DNA of 64,000 bases from Brevundimonas sp. EYE_349 (GTDB lineage Bacteria > Pseudomonadota > Alphaproteobacteria > Caulobacterales > Caulobacteraceae), in NCBI RefSeq assembly GCF_023147505.1, contig NZ_JAHXPB010000006.1, positions 62,001-126,000 of the forward strand, read 5' to 3'. The notes under the pieces are model-generated. The model had not been told where the DNA came from and searched no databases. It was given only the letters and a program-made list of their open reading frames with translations. The translations under genes and the position numbers were made by a program. Below are positions 8,167 to 15,985 of this stretch, piece by piece. Within the stretch, counting starts at the first letter, position 1. Each line of letters begins with the position of its first letter.

Positions 8167-9192
8167 CTAGTCCGATTGACCGCCCATGTTCGCCAGATCC
8201 GGCGCGCGATCCGGTGCGTTCGATCCTTGCGGCCACCACTGGCCTTGGCCGGTTTCCTTCTCCATCCGCCGCGCCCGGCGCTGGAACGCCTCTTCGGCTT
8301 CGGGATCCAGCGCCCGCTGCAGGTTGTCCGTCACCAGTCGGCTGAACGTGGCGCGGCTCCACCACAGGCTGGACAGGGCGTTGTAGTTTCCGACGAACCT
8401 GGCGGCATCCCGCCCCGGCCGGGCGCCCGCGACCGCTTCGCCCAGGTCTTCGCCATCAGCCAAACCGGCCGCGATCTCCAGCGCATTGCCGCCCGTCAGC
8501 CCCCAAATATCGCTGATCAGCTGACCGCCTGGACCATAGGCCGCCACCGGCGCCGTCGCCCCGTTCCGCGCCTGGGCCGCATAGAAGAAGTCGCCCGCGA
8601 TCCCCAGGCCGCCGCCCTGCGCCAGCGCTGCGCCCCAGAACTTGGCGTCGTCCATAGGCTTGGGATCGTTGCCCTTGACCATTTCGCGCAACTGCATGGT
8701 CACCGCGCCGCCGATGGTCAGCAAGATCACCGCCTCGGCCGCCATGCCCGCCAGATTGGCCAGGGCGTTCCCGCCGCGCGCGCGCGCCTGCAGCGCCATC
8801 TCCTGGGCGTAGAGGGTGGTCAGGGTGGCGGTGAACCCCTTGAACATCGACGCGGAACGCTGGATCTCGCCCCACAGTGTGCCGGGCCGCTGGGTGATGA
8901 ACATTGACCGCGCCTCCAGCGTCGTCTCCGGCGACACCAGCCGCGTCTCCAGATCGATCGCTTCCGCCAGCCGCAGCCCCAGCTCGGGCTGGGCGATGTC
9001 GTCCGGCTTCAGGAACGTCGCCCCTGGTCGGGGTTCGAACACCGGCGCCGCCCGCATGATCGCCCAGTCCGCCTCGCGGAAGCCGCGCGCGTCCAGCCAG
9101 CGCGCCAGCGCCTGCTCCTTCACGTCGCCTTTCGCCAGATCGGTGAGGCTTTTGGCCTTGGCGTCGTGCAGCGCGCCCACCCTTTCACCCAC
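8167..9192 (-). pseudogene. C-terminal remnant of a large phage virion protein
   Basis: The 341-aa frame opens with GTG at 9192, with an in-frame TGA two codons upstream, and has no initiation signal. Its content looks like the end of a long protein: charged helical segments, an Ala/Gly-rich hydrophobic stretch (GGNALANLAGMAAEAVILLTIGG) and a tail of the type RRARRMEKETGQGQWWPQG that I associate with the end of very large internal-virion or DNA-ejection proteins of podovirus-like phages. It immediately precedes the tailspike gene, as those proteins do. The truncation point coincides with the junction to the oppositely oriented early module, so a deletion probably removed the rest. Confidence 0.55.
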
Positions 9193-9215
9193 CCGTCACT
9201 GATCGGAGATCCCAC

Positions 9216-10082
9216 GTGACCGCCAAGTCCAAACGCACCCACCCCCTCGACCGCGACGGCGACGGCGATCCGGGCGGCTCTCTGCCCGGCAATCAAACCG
9301 CGCCGATGGCCGACGCCGACCCTGTGGCTGCGACGGCTGAACCGCCCTTTGCTATCGCCGCGCGCCGGTGGACCAGCGAGGTTTCCGATGACGAAGTCAA
9401 AGCCGAACTGAATAAGCGCGCCGCCCTGGCCTGGGGCGAACAGGGCTATGTCGTCGAGGAGCGTTTGGGCGACATTCTCGTCGCGCGCGCCAAGCCGACC
9501 GATCAGCCGATCATCACCGGGCCGCTCCGCTTCGCCAAAGGTCAGAACGACATCGATCCAGCGCACCTTATGGAGGCCGCCTCTGAGGTCGCGATCGATT
9601 ACTGGGGAACCGCTCACTACACGGTGGACATGCAGGGCGAAGAAGCCGTCGCCCGGCTTCACGAGGGCGAGGAGCCTTGGAACGATCAAGCCGCCGACAC
9701 CTTCGACGCCGAACAGGTCGCGGCCGCCACGACGGGCGGGGAGGGCGCCGTCATCGCCGAAGAGGGCGAAACCGTCGCGGATCCCGCCACGGCGACGGTC
9801 CCTCTGGACGACGGCCTGGTCAACATCCCGACCGACACGGCTTCGGTCGCCGTGCGCCTGCATGAGCTGCGGATCCTCGTCACGGCCCGCCGCCTCTACA
9901 AGTCTCCCGAGGGCTACAGCTCCAACTACGGCCCGCCCTACATCGACCAGGCCACCGTCGACGCCTTCATCGCGGCGGGCCTGGCCGAAGATGTCCCGAC
10001 CGCCGGCAACATGGGCGGCGTCCGCGTCACCTCGGAAGGCCGCTCGGCCCTGAACCGCGCCCCGACCGATGAGGCCGCGTAA
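9216..10082 (+). CDS. Hypothetical phage early-region protein (288 aa)
   Basis: GTG start at 9216 with CGGAGA 8-13 bases upstream. The product is acidic and polar, with a Lys/Arg-rich beginning, an Asp/Gly-rich linker (DRDGDGDPGG), a segment about membrane-free alpha/beta (RWTSEVSDDEVKAELNKRAA) and a C-terminal stretch that resembles a winged-helix-like fold (LYKSPEGYSSNYGPPYIDQA ... GGVRVTSEGRSALN). I do not recognise a family. It is the first gene of the rightward module and begins directly at the divergent junction with the truncated virion gene. Confidence 0.6.
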   Translation: MTAKSKRTHPLDRDGDGDPGGSLPGNQTAPMADADPVAATAEPPFAIAARRWTSEVSDDEVKAELNKRAALAWGEQGYVVEERLGDILVARAKPTDQPIITGPLRFAKGQNDIDPAHLMEAASEVAIDYWGTAHYTVDMQGEEAVARLHEGEEPWNDQAADTFDAEQVAAATTGGEGAVIAEEGETVADPATATVPLDDGLVNIPTDTASVAVRLHELRILVTARRLYKSPEGYSSNYGPPYIDQATVDAFIAAGLAEDVPTAGNMGGVRVTSEGRSALNRAPTDEAA

Positions 10083-10267
10083 TGATCGCCGCCCTGATCA
10101 TCGGCGCCTATGCCTGCGCGGCCGCCATCGACCTCGCCACGTCGATCAGGGCGGCCGAACCGGCTGACCTCGGCCCCGCCTACGTCTGCATTGCGCTGTC
10201 GAACGCCATCTGCTGGCCGCTCGGCATCATCGGCGACATGCTGCAGGCCAGGGTGGATCGCCGCTAA
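10082..10267 (+). CDS. Small hydrophobic phage protein (61 aa)
   Basis: ATG overlaps the previous stop (TAATG). The product is largely hydrophobic: ALIIGAYACAAAIDLA near the N terminus and YVCIALSNAICWPLGIIG in the middle, so probably two short membrane segments. No family recognised. Translationally coupled to both neighbours, so part of the right-arm early operon. Confidence 0.6.
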   Translation: MIAALIIGAYACAAAIDLATSIRAAEPADLGPAYVCIALSNAICWPLGIIGDMLQARVDRR

Positions 10268-10476
10268 TGGCCGCCGCCCGCATGTCCGTGGTCGAGATCT
10301 CGGTGACGGTCGAGATCGACGGCCGCAACTTCACGACCCAGATCGCCGGATCCTACGACGCCCTGCGATCGGTCGAGGCCGCGCGCGGCGTCAGCCGCCA
10401 GATCGGCGAGCAGCTGGGCGAATGTCTGGCCCTGCGGATCCAGCACGGCGGCCCAATTTCGCGAGCCGCCGCATGA
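10267..10476 (+). CDS. Small phage protein (69 aa)
   Basis: Starts at the ATG overlapping the previous TAA; an internal ATG at 10282 is an alternative. The core EISVTVEIDGRNFTTQI is an amphipathic beta strand, followed by a helical region (RSVEAARGVSRQIGEQLGE). No family recognised. The stop overlaps the next start (ATGA), continuing the coupled early operon. Confidence 0.55.
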   Translation: MAAARMSVVEISVTVEIDGRNFTTQIAGSYDALRSVEAARGVSRQIGEQLGECLALRIQHGGPISRAAA

Positions 10477-10772
10477 TCGCCCCCGACGCCCTCGATCTGC
10501 ACGGTGTCGCTGTGCTGCTGGGCGTCTCCTACAGCCAGCTGCAGCGCACCTGGCGCACCATCGACGGCTTCCCGCCGCCCTATCTGGGCGGCGGGAAGGG
10601 CGAACGCCCGCGCTGGGCGCGCCAGGCCGTCATCGACTTCATGCATGGCCGCCGCTGGGCCGCGACCGAGGCTCCGCCCGTCGCCCTGTCGGCCGCCAAA
10701 GCCCCCGCGAACGACGCCGTGCGTCGTCCGCCCCCCGACACCGTCGCGGCCCTCGTCGCCGCCGCCGGCTGA
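10473..10772 (+). CDS. Small putative DNA-binding protein, AlpA/excisionase-like
   Basis: Start at ATG 10473 overlapping the previous TGA; 99 aa. LDLHGVAVLLGVSYSQLQRTW looks like the helix-turn-helix of MerR/AlpA-type small regulators, and PPYLGGGKGERPRWARQAVIDF matches the usual wing/box where such proteins read P-x-x-x-G...R-W-x-x-x-x-V. The C terminus is an Ala/Pro-rich tail. By position in an integrase module it could be an excisionase or early activator; that is inference. Confidence 0.6.
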   Translation: MIAPDALDLHGVAVLLGVSYSQLQRTWRTIDGFPPPYLGGGKGERPRWARQAVIDFMHGRRWAATEAPPVALSAAKAPANDAVRRPPPDTVAALVAAAG

Positions 10773-10806
10773 ACCACCACCAACCTGACCACCAAGGGAA
10801 CTGACC

Positions 10807-11223
10807 ATGTCCACCGCCACGCCACACGACGCAACCATCGGAAGCCGCGTCCGCGCCCGGCGCGAGCAGCAGGGCATGACCCAGGCCGCGCTCGCCGCCC
10901 ACATTGGCGTCACCTTCCAGCAGGTTCAGAAATACGAGAAGGGAACGAACCGCATCGCGGCCGCCCGCCTGTCCCTGATCGCGCGCGCCCTCGATGTCCC
11001 GGCCGCCGCCCTGCTGGGCGAAGCCCCCGACGCCGCCGCCGGCCCCGTCGCCGCCATGTGCGCCCATCCCTCCGGCGTCGAACTCGCCCGCGCCTGGCTG
11101 GACCTGTCGCCCCAGCTCCAGCGCGCCGTCCTGTACCTGGCCAAGGCCGCCGTTCCGCCGATGATCATCACCGGATCGCCCGGCATCACGGTCGATTTCC
11201 GCGCGCTGGAGCCGGTGCAATGA
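10807..11223 (+). CDS. XRE-family helix-turn-helix regulator
   Basis: 138 aa with a Cro/C1-type HTH at residues 10-66: IGSRVRARREQQGMTQAALA, then GVTFQQVQKYEKGTNRI, the recognition helix and following turn. The C-terminal half is helical and hydrophobic (LARAWLDLSPQLQRAVLYLA) and may dimerise. A GGGAA site precedes the ATG. This is the only clear phage-type repressor in the element, so it may control lysogeny or the early operon; equally it may be a leftover regulator. Its stop overlaps the next start (ATGA). Confidence 0.85.
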   Translation: MSTATPHDATIGSRVRARREQQGMTQAALAAHIGVTFQQVQKYEKGTNRIAAARLSLIARALDVPAAALLGEAPDAAAGPVAAMCAHPSGVELARAWLDLSPQLQRAVLYLAKAAVPPMIITGSPGITVDFRALEPVQ

Positions 11224-12428
11224 GCAGAGCAGTAGCCCCCACCGCTCCGGTCGAAGCGAGCGGGTCGGAGCGGGAGCATGGTCCGAAATGCTGGGGCGGG
11301 ACGTCGTTCTCTGATGAGATGGCGCACTGCTATTGCGGCTCGACAGACCTCCGCCCCCAACCGAGCGGAGAGACGCAGGAGGCAGTGCTAAAAGGCGTCG
11401 GGAAGATCAACGGCGATGGATGGAAGGACGCGACGACCGAAGGCGAGATCGTCTTTGTGTGGAACGCAGGGAAGCCGACGCCATATGCGCCGGGTCAATA
11501 TCCGCGTGTCGGAAACGAGGGATGGTCCGCCAGCACGTCGCAATACGACTTCACGCCTGCAACGGCTAACGACGTTCCCGCCATCCTCGCCCTCCTATCC
11601 GCCCGCCCCCTCGCCTTGGGAGGCCAGCAGGGGGTGACGGCCGACAGCCTGACGCAATCGGTGACTGACGAAACGATGCGGGCGCTCCTATCCTGCAAGG
11701 ACGTTGGGACAGGCCGCGCTCATTTGGCGGCGATCATCAACGCCCTCTCCACCACCCCCGCCCGAGCCGAGGCCCAGGACGAAGGGGCGGCTACTGATGA
11801 TCTGGTTGATCGGTTTGCGGTCGCTCTGAAAGCCAAGCTGCGTGCGGCTGGCGAGAAATATGGCTTTGACGACGCGTGGAAGGCCGATGATTGGCGCGAC
11901 AAGCTGATCGAAGACCTATTGCGTCACATCCAGAAGGGCGACCCGCGCGATGTCGCCGCCTATTGCGCCTTTGCATGGCATCACGATTGGTCGCTGTCAC
12001 CGAAACAGGACGATTTGCGCTCTGCGGCTTTCACTGACCGAGGGGCAGAAGATCGTTACGTCTCGCAGGACGAAGGGGCGGCGGGGGAGCCTATGGCGTG
12101 GGGCTTGCAGTTTCCGGGTAAGCGTCTTCGGCACACGTTCGACGCAGAAAGGATTGCTCAGGGTTGGGCGGATCATGCGGGAGATGGCGCAAAAGTTGTC
12201 CCCCTCTACGCCCACCCATCCCCGCCGCCCGCCGCCGATGAAGACAGGGTAAAGATCGCGGTGGAGGCGTTCAATGCCAAGATAAATGCGCCCCTCACCG
12301 GCCCGACGCATGGCGCGTGGGACCGAGGCCGCATTGCTGGCCTGAAAGAAGCCCTAGCCGCCCTGAAATCGACCGCCGCGAAGGAAGGGGGAGCGCCCCA
12401 AGGTGACGCCGCTCCGGAAGCGGGTTAA
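11220..12428 (+). CDS. Mosaic hypothetical phage protein (402 aa)
   Basis: ATG at 11220 overlaps the XRE stop. The protein reads as a chain of short phage-type modules: an N-terminal Cys/His cluster (CWGG, HCYCG) that could bind zinc, a beta segment (EGEIVFVWNAGKPTPYAPGQ), a helical part with DVAAYCAFAWHHDWSL, a motif I associate with small hypothetical phage proteins, then FPGKRLRHTF, and a C-terminal helical GAWDRGRIAGLKEALAALK. Codon use is less GC-rich than in flanking genes (more A/T at third positions), suggesting more recent acquisition. Function unknown; replication or host-takeover roles are possible. Confidence 0.55.
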   Translation: MSRAVAPTAPVEASGSEREHGPKCWGGTSFSDEMAHCYCGSTDLRPQPSGETQEAVLKGVGKINGDGWKDATTEGEIVFVWNAGKPTPYAPGQYPRVGNEGWSASTSQYDFTPATANDVPAILALLSARPLALGGQQGVTADSLTQSVTDETMRALLSCKDVGTGRAHLAAIINALSTTPARAEAQDEGAATDDLVDRFAVALKAKLRAAGEKYGFDDAWKADDWRDKLIEDLLRHIQKGDPRDVAAYCAFAWHHDWSLSPKQDDLRSAAFTDRGAEDRYVSQDEGAAGEPMAWGLQFPGKRLRHTFDAERIAQGWADHAGDGAKVVPLYAHPSPPPAADEDRVKIAVEAFNAKINAPLTGPTHGAWDRGRIAGLKEALAALKSTAAKEGGAPQGDAAPEAG

Positions 12429-12437
12429 CCCTTCGCC

Positions 12438-13784
12438 ATGACCCGCAAGCCCGCCGCCCCCTCCAACCTCCGCAACGGCCTGAAATGGCGTGACGGCCGC
12501 CCGCGCTGGGAGCCGTCACCCGCCAACCGGGCCTGCGGTTTCGCCGGCATGGATCTGCGCGACCATGCCGGCGGCTGGATGGATCGCGGCGCGGCGACGA
12601 CGGCGGCGGACGCGCGCACCCTGTGGGCGCGCCTGGTGCGCGAGGCCATGCGCGACGATGGGGAGGGGTCAAAGGCCCGCTCCATGCTAGCCGCCGCTCT
12701 CGAACGCCTGCCGCCCGCGCCGGTCGAGGTCGAGGCCCGTCACCGCCGCGTCCTGGTCGCGGATCTGATCGAACGCGCCCGCGCCGTGATCGAGGCGCGC
12801 GAGCCGGATCTGATGCCCGAGGGGGCCGCGCCCCGCACCGGCGCCGCCATGGTCGAAGGCTTCTTCGCCGACGCCCAGGCGCTGAAGCGTATCTCGACCG
12901 CCAGCCAGCGCGCCTATCGCGTCCACTCGCGCAAGTTCATCCAGCGGTTCGGCGCGCGCCGCGTGGACACCATCACCCTGCCGCAGATGCGCGCCTGGTA
13001 TCTGGATCTGCAGGCCGAGGTCTCGACCGCCACCGCCAACGCCGCCGTCGGCGCGGCCGGCGCCTTCTTCCGCTGGGCCATGTGGCAGGATCCGCAATGG
13101 ATCGTGGCCAGCCCGGCCGTCGGCGTCGGCCGCCAGAAATCCGCCGGCCGCCGCGTCTTCTGGACCGTCGAGGAGGAACGCGACTTCGTCGCCTGGTGCG
13201 ACGCCAACGGCTTCGTCGATGTGGCCGACGCCGCCACCGCCTGCCTCTGGACCGGATCGCGCCAGGTCGATGTCGCCAAGGCCGCCGTCCACGAGCTGGA
13301 AGGGGCCACCTGGCGCTATGTCCCGCAAAAGACCGAGCGCAAGGGTCAGGAGGCTTTGGCGGGCATTCTGGAGCCTTTGGCGGTGCGGGTCGCCCGTCGC
13401 CGGGCCGAGGCCGACGCCGCGCCCCTGCGTCACCTGAACGCCACGCCTTATCTCTGGGACTACCGGATGAACCGCCGGCACACGTCCGACACCATTGGAA
13501 CTCGCTTCCGCGAGGCGCGCCGCGCCGCCGTCGCCGCCGGGGCCATGCCGCCATCCTTCCTCGACAAGACGCTGCAGGACACCCGCGACACCTGCGTCAC
13601 CCGCCTGGCGGCCGCCGACGTGTCCCTGGACCGCATCGCCTCATGGGGCGGCTGGGCCGTCGATACGGCCAAGAACATCCTGCGCGAACACTATCTCAGC
13701 CTGATGGACGCCAGCGCCCTAGACAGCGCATCCAAGCTGCACGCCTGGGCCAAATCCCAGGGCGTCGCTCTGACCGCCGCCTAG
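12438..13784 (+). CDS. Tyrosine site-specific integrase
   Basis: 448 aa. An N-terminal arm-binding region, a SAM-like core-binding domain about residues 135-230 (RAYRVHSRKFIQRFG ... WYLDLQ), and a catalytic domain from 235. Catalytic residues seen: Arg275 (WTGSRQVDVAKA), Lys298 on the beta hairpin (PQKTERKG), the box II region LQDTRDTCVTRL with Arg383 but Gln at the usual His position, and Tyr419 (REHYLSL). It is the outermost gene of the right arm, reading towards the boundary, and is followed by the AAGTCGGAC cluster. It should integrate and, with a helper, excise the element; activity is likely but unproven given the box II variation. Confidence 0.92.
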   Translation: MTRKPAAPSNLRNGLKWRDGRPRWEPSPANRACGFAGMDLRDHAGGWMDRGAATTAADARTLWARLVREAMRDDGEGSKARSMLAAALERLPPAPVEVEARHRRVLVADLIERARAVIEAREPDLMPEGAAPRTGAAMVEGFFADAQALKRISTASQRAYRVHSRKFIQRFGARRVDTITLPQMRAWYLDLQAEVSTATANAAVGAAGAFFRWAMWQDPQWIVASPAVGVGRQKSAGRRVFWTVEEERDFVAWCDANGFVDVADAATACLWTGSRQVDVAKAAVHELEGATWRYVPQKTERKGQEALAGILEPLAVRVARRRAEADAAPLRHLNATPYLWDYRMNRRHTSDTIGTRFREARRAAVAAGAMPPSFLDKTLQDTRDTCVTRLAAADVSLDRIASWGGWAVDTAKNILREHYLSLMDASALDSASKLHAWAKSQGVALTAA

Positions 13785-13799
13785 AACATCCGTGAACGC

Positions 13800-13851
13800 A
13801 AGTCGGACGTCCGACTTGCGCCCAAGTCGGAAACACCCCGAAAAGTCGGAC
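13800..13851. repeat. AAGTCGGAC cluster at the prophage right end
   Basis: Positions 13800-13817 are a perfect 18-bp palindrome made of two inverted nonamers, AAGTCGGAC and GTCCGACTT. Further direct copies follow at 13824-13832 (one mismatch, AAGTCGGAA) and 13843-13851. The same nonamer occurs twice at the left end (2795-2831). Clustered next to the integrase stop, they look like arm-type integrase/Xis binding sites. Confidence 0.65.
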
Positions 13852-13911
13852 GGCACCCAGGCAGGGCGGTCATCAGCGAGCCGTCGATTAACAGGCCCCG
13901 CTATCCGACGG

Positions 13912-14847
13912 TTAATCGAACAGTTTGGAAACCGATTCCTCGTTCGCGATCCGTCGGATAGCCTCTCCGATAAGCGGAGCCACGGAAACCGTTCGGATTT
14001 TCGAGCAGTTCAAAACTTCGTGGGGTTGCTCGATCGAGTCGGTGATCACCAGCTCCTTCAGCGGGCCGTCGGTGATGCGCTGGACGGCGGGGCCGGACAG
14101 GACGCCGTGGCTGATATAGGCCGAGACCTCGGTCGCGCCCTGGTCAATCAGGGCCTTGGCGGCGTTGACCAGGGTGCCGCCCGAATCGACGATGTCGTCG
14201 AACAGAATGCATCGGCGGCCTTCGACATCGCCGATGATGTTCATGACCTCGCTTTCGCCCGCCTTCGGCCGGCGCTTGTCGACGATGGCGAGGTCGGCGT
14301 TCAGACGGCTGGCCAGCGACCGGGCGCGCACCACGCCGCCCACGTCGGGCGAGACGATCATCAGGTCGTCGCCGCGCGGATAGTGGTCCTTGATGTCCTG
14401 GGCCAGGACCGGGGTGGCGACCAGATTGTCGGTCGGAATGTCGAAGAAGCCCTGAATCTGACCCGCGTGCAGGTCCATGGTCAGAACGCGATCGGCGCCG
14501 GCGCGGGTAATCAGATTGGCCACCAGCTTGGCCGAGATCGGGGTGCGGCCGCCGGTCTTTCGGTCCTGACGGGCATAGCCGAAATAGGGCATGACGGCCG
14601 TGATCCGCTTCGCCGAGGCCCGCACCAGGGCGTCGGTGATGATCAGCAACTCCATCAGATTGTCATTGGCCGGGTAGGAGGTGGATTGCAGGATGAAGAC
14701 ATCCTCGCCCCGCACATTCTCCTCGATGACGGCGAAGACCTCGTTGTCGGCGAACCGCTTGACCTGGGCCTTGGTCAGGGGGGCGTCGAGGTGGTCGGCG
14801 ATGGCCTGCGACAGCGCGCGGTTGGAGTTGCCAGAGAGCAGCTTCAT
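13912..14847 (-). CDS. prs: Ribose-phosphate pyrophosphokinase
   Basis: Makes PRPP from ribose 5-phosphate and ATP for nucleotide, His and Trp synthesis; cytosolic. 311 aa, the usual length for the class I enzyme. Visible motifs: FADNEVF near the N terminus, the flexible-loop region [15 protein letters not shown], the metal-binding [15 protein letters not shown] and the PRPP-binding signature [11 protein letters not shown]. The 3' end lies next to the integrase module and the stop codon sits within GGTTAATCG, a 9-mer also present at 2807-2815; whether that is an attachment core is discussed under findings. Confidence 0.97.
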   Translation of the reverse strand: MKLLSGNSNRALSQAIADHLDAPLTKAQVKRFADNEVFAVIEENVRGEDVFILQSTSYPANDNLMELLIITDALVRASAKRITAVMPYFGYARQDRKTGGRTPISAKLVANLITRAGADRVLTMDLHAGQIQGFFDIPTDNLVATPVLAQDIKDHYPRGDDLMIVSPDVGGVVRARSLASRLNADLAIVDKRRPKAGESEVMNIIGDVEGRRCILFDDIVDSGGTLVNAAKALIDQGATEVSAYISHGVLSGPAVQRITDGPLKELVITDSIEQPHEVLNCSKIRTVSVAPLIGEAIRRIANEESVSKLFD

Positions 14848-15041
14848 CGGCCGGTCATCCTTTCGCCGTCATCCGCCCCCCATGAACGGCGGTCGGTTGG
14901 CGCGCTCTTTACCAGCGGTGCCGGGCAGGGCAAGTCACATGCGGAGATTTCCTCGGCATGGCGCGGCTCGGTCGCGGGTGCTAGAGATCGCCGCCTTGGT
15001 TTCCGGGGGAAGCGGTCTTATGACCGTTGTCTTCACACGTC

Positions 15042-15896
15042 ATGGGGTCGTCCTTGTCCGCTTCTAAGTTCCGTTCCGGCATGGTGCTGATGGCCGCGGC
15101 GCTCGCCGCCGTGACGATTTCAGGCTGCTCGGGCACAAAGCGTCCCAAGCTGGCCTATGAGGAACGTCCGGTCGAGGCGCTCTACAACACCGGCTATGAC
15201 CGCCTGCAGCAGCGGCGCTGGTCCGACGCGGTGGACTATTTCCAGGAAGTCGAACGCCAGCATCCCTATTCGGACTGGGCGCGTCGCTCGATCCTGATGC
15301 AGATCTACGCCTACTACCAGAACAACAACTACGCCGACGCCATCGCGGCGGCGGACCGGTTCATCCAGCTGTTCCCCGGCAATCCGTCGGCGGCCTACGC
15401 CTTCTACATGAAGGCGGTCTGCAACTTCGAACAGATCACCGACGTGGGCCGCGACCAGGGCTACGCCACCGCCGCCCTGGCCGGCCTGAAGGACGTGGCC
15501 CGCCGCTATCCCGGCACGCCCTACGCCTCGGACGCCGCGGTCAAGATCGACATGGTCAACGACCAGCTGGCCGGCAAGGAAATGAACATCGGCCGCTATT
15601 ATCAGCGCGCCAACCAGCCGCTGGCGGCGCTGAACCGCTATAAGGCCGTCATCGCCAACCCCGACTATCAGCGCACCTCGCACACGCCCGAGGCCCTGTA
15701 TCGTCTGGTCGAGGTGAACCTGCAGCTGGGCCTGAAGGAAGAGGCGACCCGCAACGGCGCGGTCCTGGGCTACAACTATCCCGGCAGCCCCTGGTATTCG
15801 GAAGCCTACGCCCTGCTGACCGAAAACGGCCAGACGCCCGAGAAGGCCCCCGAGGCCAAGCGCGAAAGCTGGCTGAAGCGCCTCATCCCAGGCTGA
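15042..15896 (+). CDS. bamD: Outer membrane assembly lipoprotein BamD
   Basis: Component of the BAM complex that inserts beta-barrel proteins into the outer membrane. From the ATG at 15042 the product is 284 aa with a lipoprotein signal ending ISGC|SG. TPR repeats follow: ALYNTGYDRLQQRRWSDAVD, the characteristic FQEVERQHPYSDWARRS, and ADAIAAADRFIQLFPGNP, all typical of BamD/YfiO. The C terminus is basic. A TTG at 15027 would add five residues. It is followed 90 bases later by recN. Confidence 0.93.
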   Translation: MGSSLSASKFRSGMVLMAAALAAVTISGCSGTKRPKLAYEERPVEALYNTGYDRLQQRRWSDAVDYFQEVERQHPYSDWARRSILMQIYAYYQNNNYADAIAAADRFIQLFPGNPSAAYAFYMKAVCNFEQITDVGRDQGYATAALAGLKDVARRYPGTPYASDAAVKIDMVNDQLAGKEMNIGRYYQRANQPLAALNRYKAVIANPDYQRTSHTPEALYRLVEVNLQLGLKEEATRNGAVLGYNYPGSPWYSEAYALLTENGQTPEKAPEAKRESWLKRLIPG

Positions 15897-15985
15897 AGGA
15901 TTCGTCGCGCATCGGGGCTGTAATTCCTGATTTGTTCCTTGATCGGCCGCGCTAGAATGGCGGCGATGTCGAATCGCGTGCGCCC

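Larger units (their letters stand above)
2795..13851. mobile_element. Defective prophage (lysis/tail arm plus early/integrase arm)
   Basis: A block of phage-type genes lies between chromosomal genes (lipoprotein to the left, prs to the right). Left arm, minus strand: remnant virion protein, tailspike, methyltransferase, holin, endolysin, Gp49-like protein, spanins. Right arm, plus strand: five small phage-type genes, an XRE regulator, a mosaic ORF, and a tyrosine integrase next to the boundary. No terminase, portal, capsid, connector or tail-tube gene is present and the arms meet at 9193-9215, so it cannot make particles by itself. Limits are set here by the AAGTCGGAC repeats found at both ends; the exact attachment cores are not proven. 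Confidence 0.85.

Noticed and set aside
9120-9863. 247-codon minus-strand ORF across the prophage junction, possible missing part of the virion gene
   Set aside because: It is in a different frame from the virion remnant and is the complement of the plus-strand gene at 9216; composition is shadow-like.
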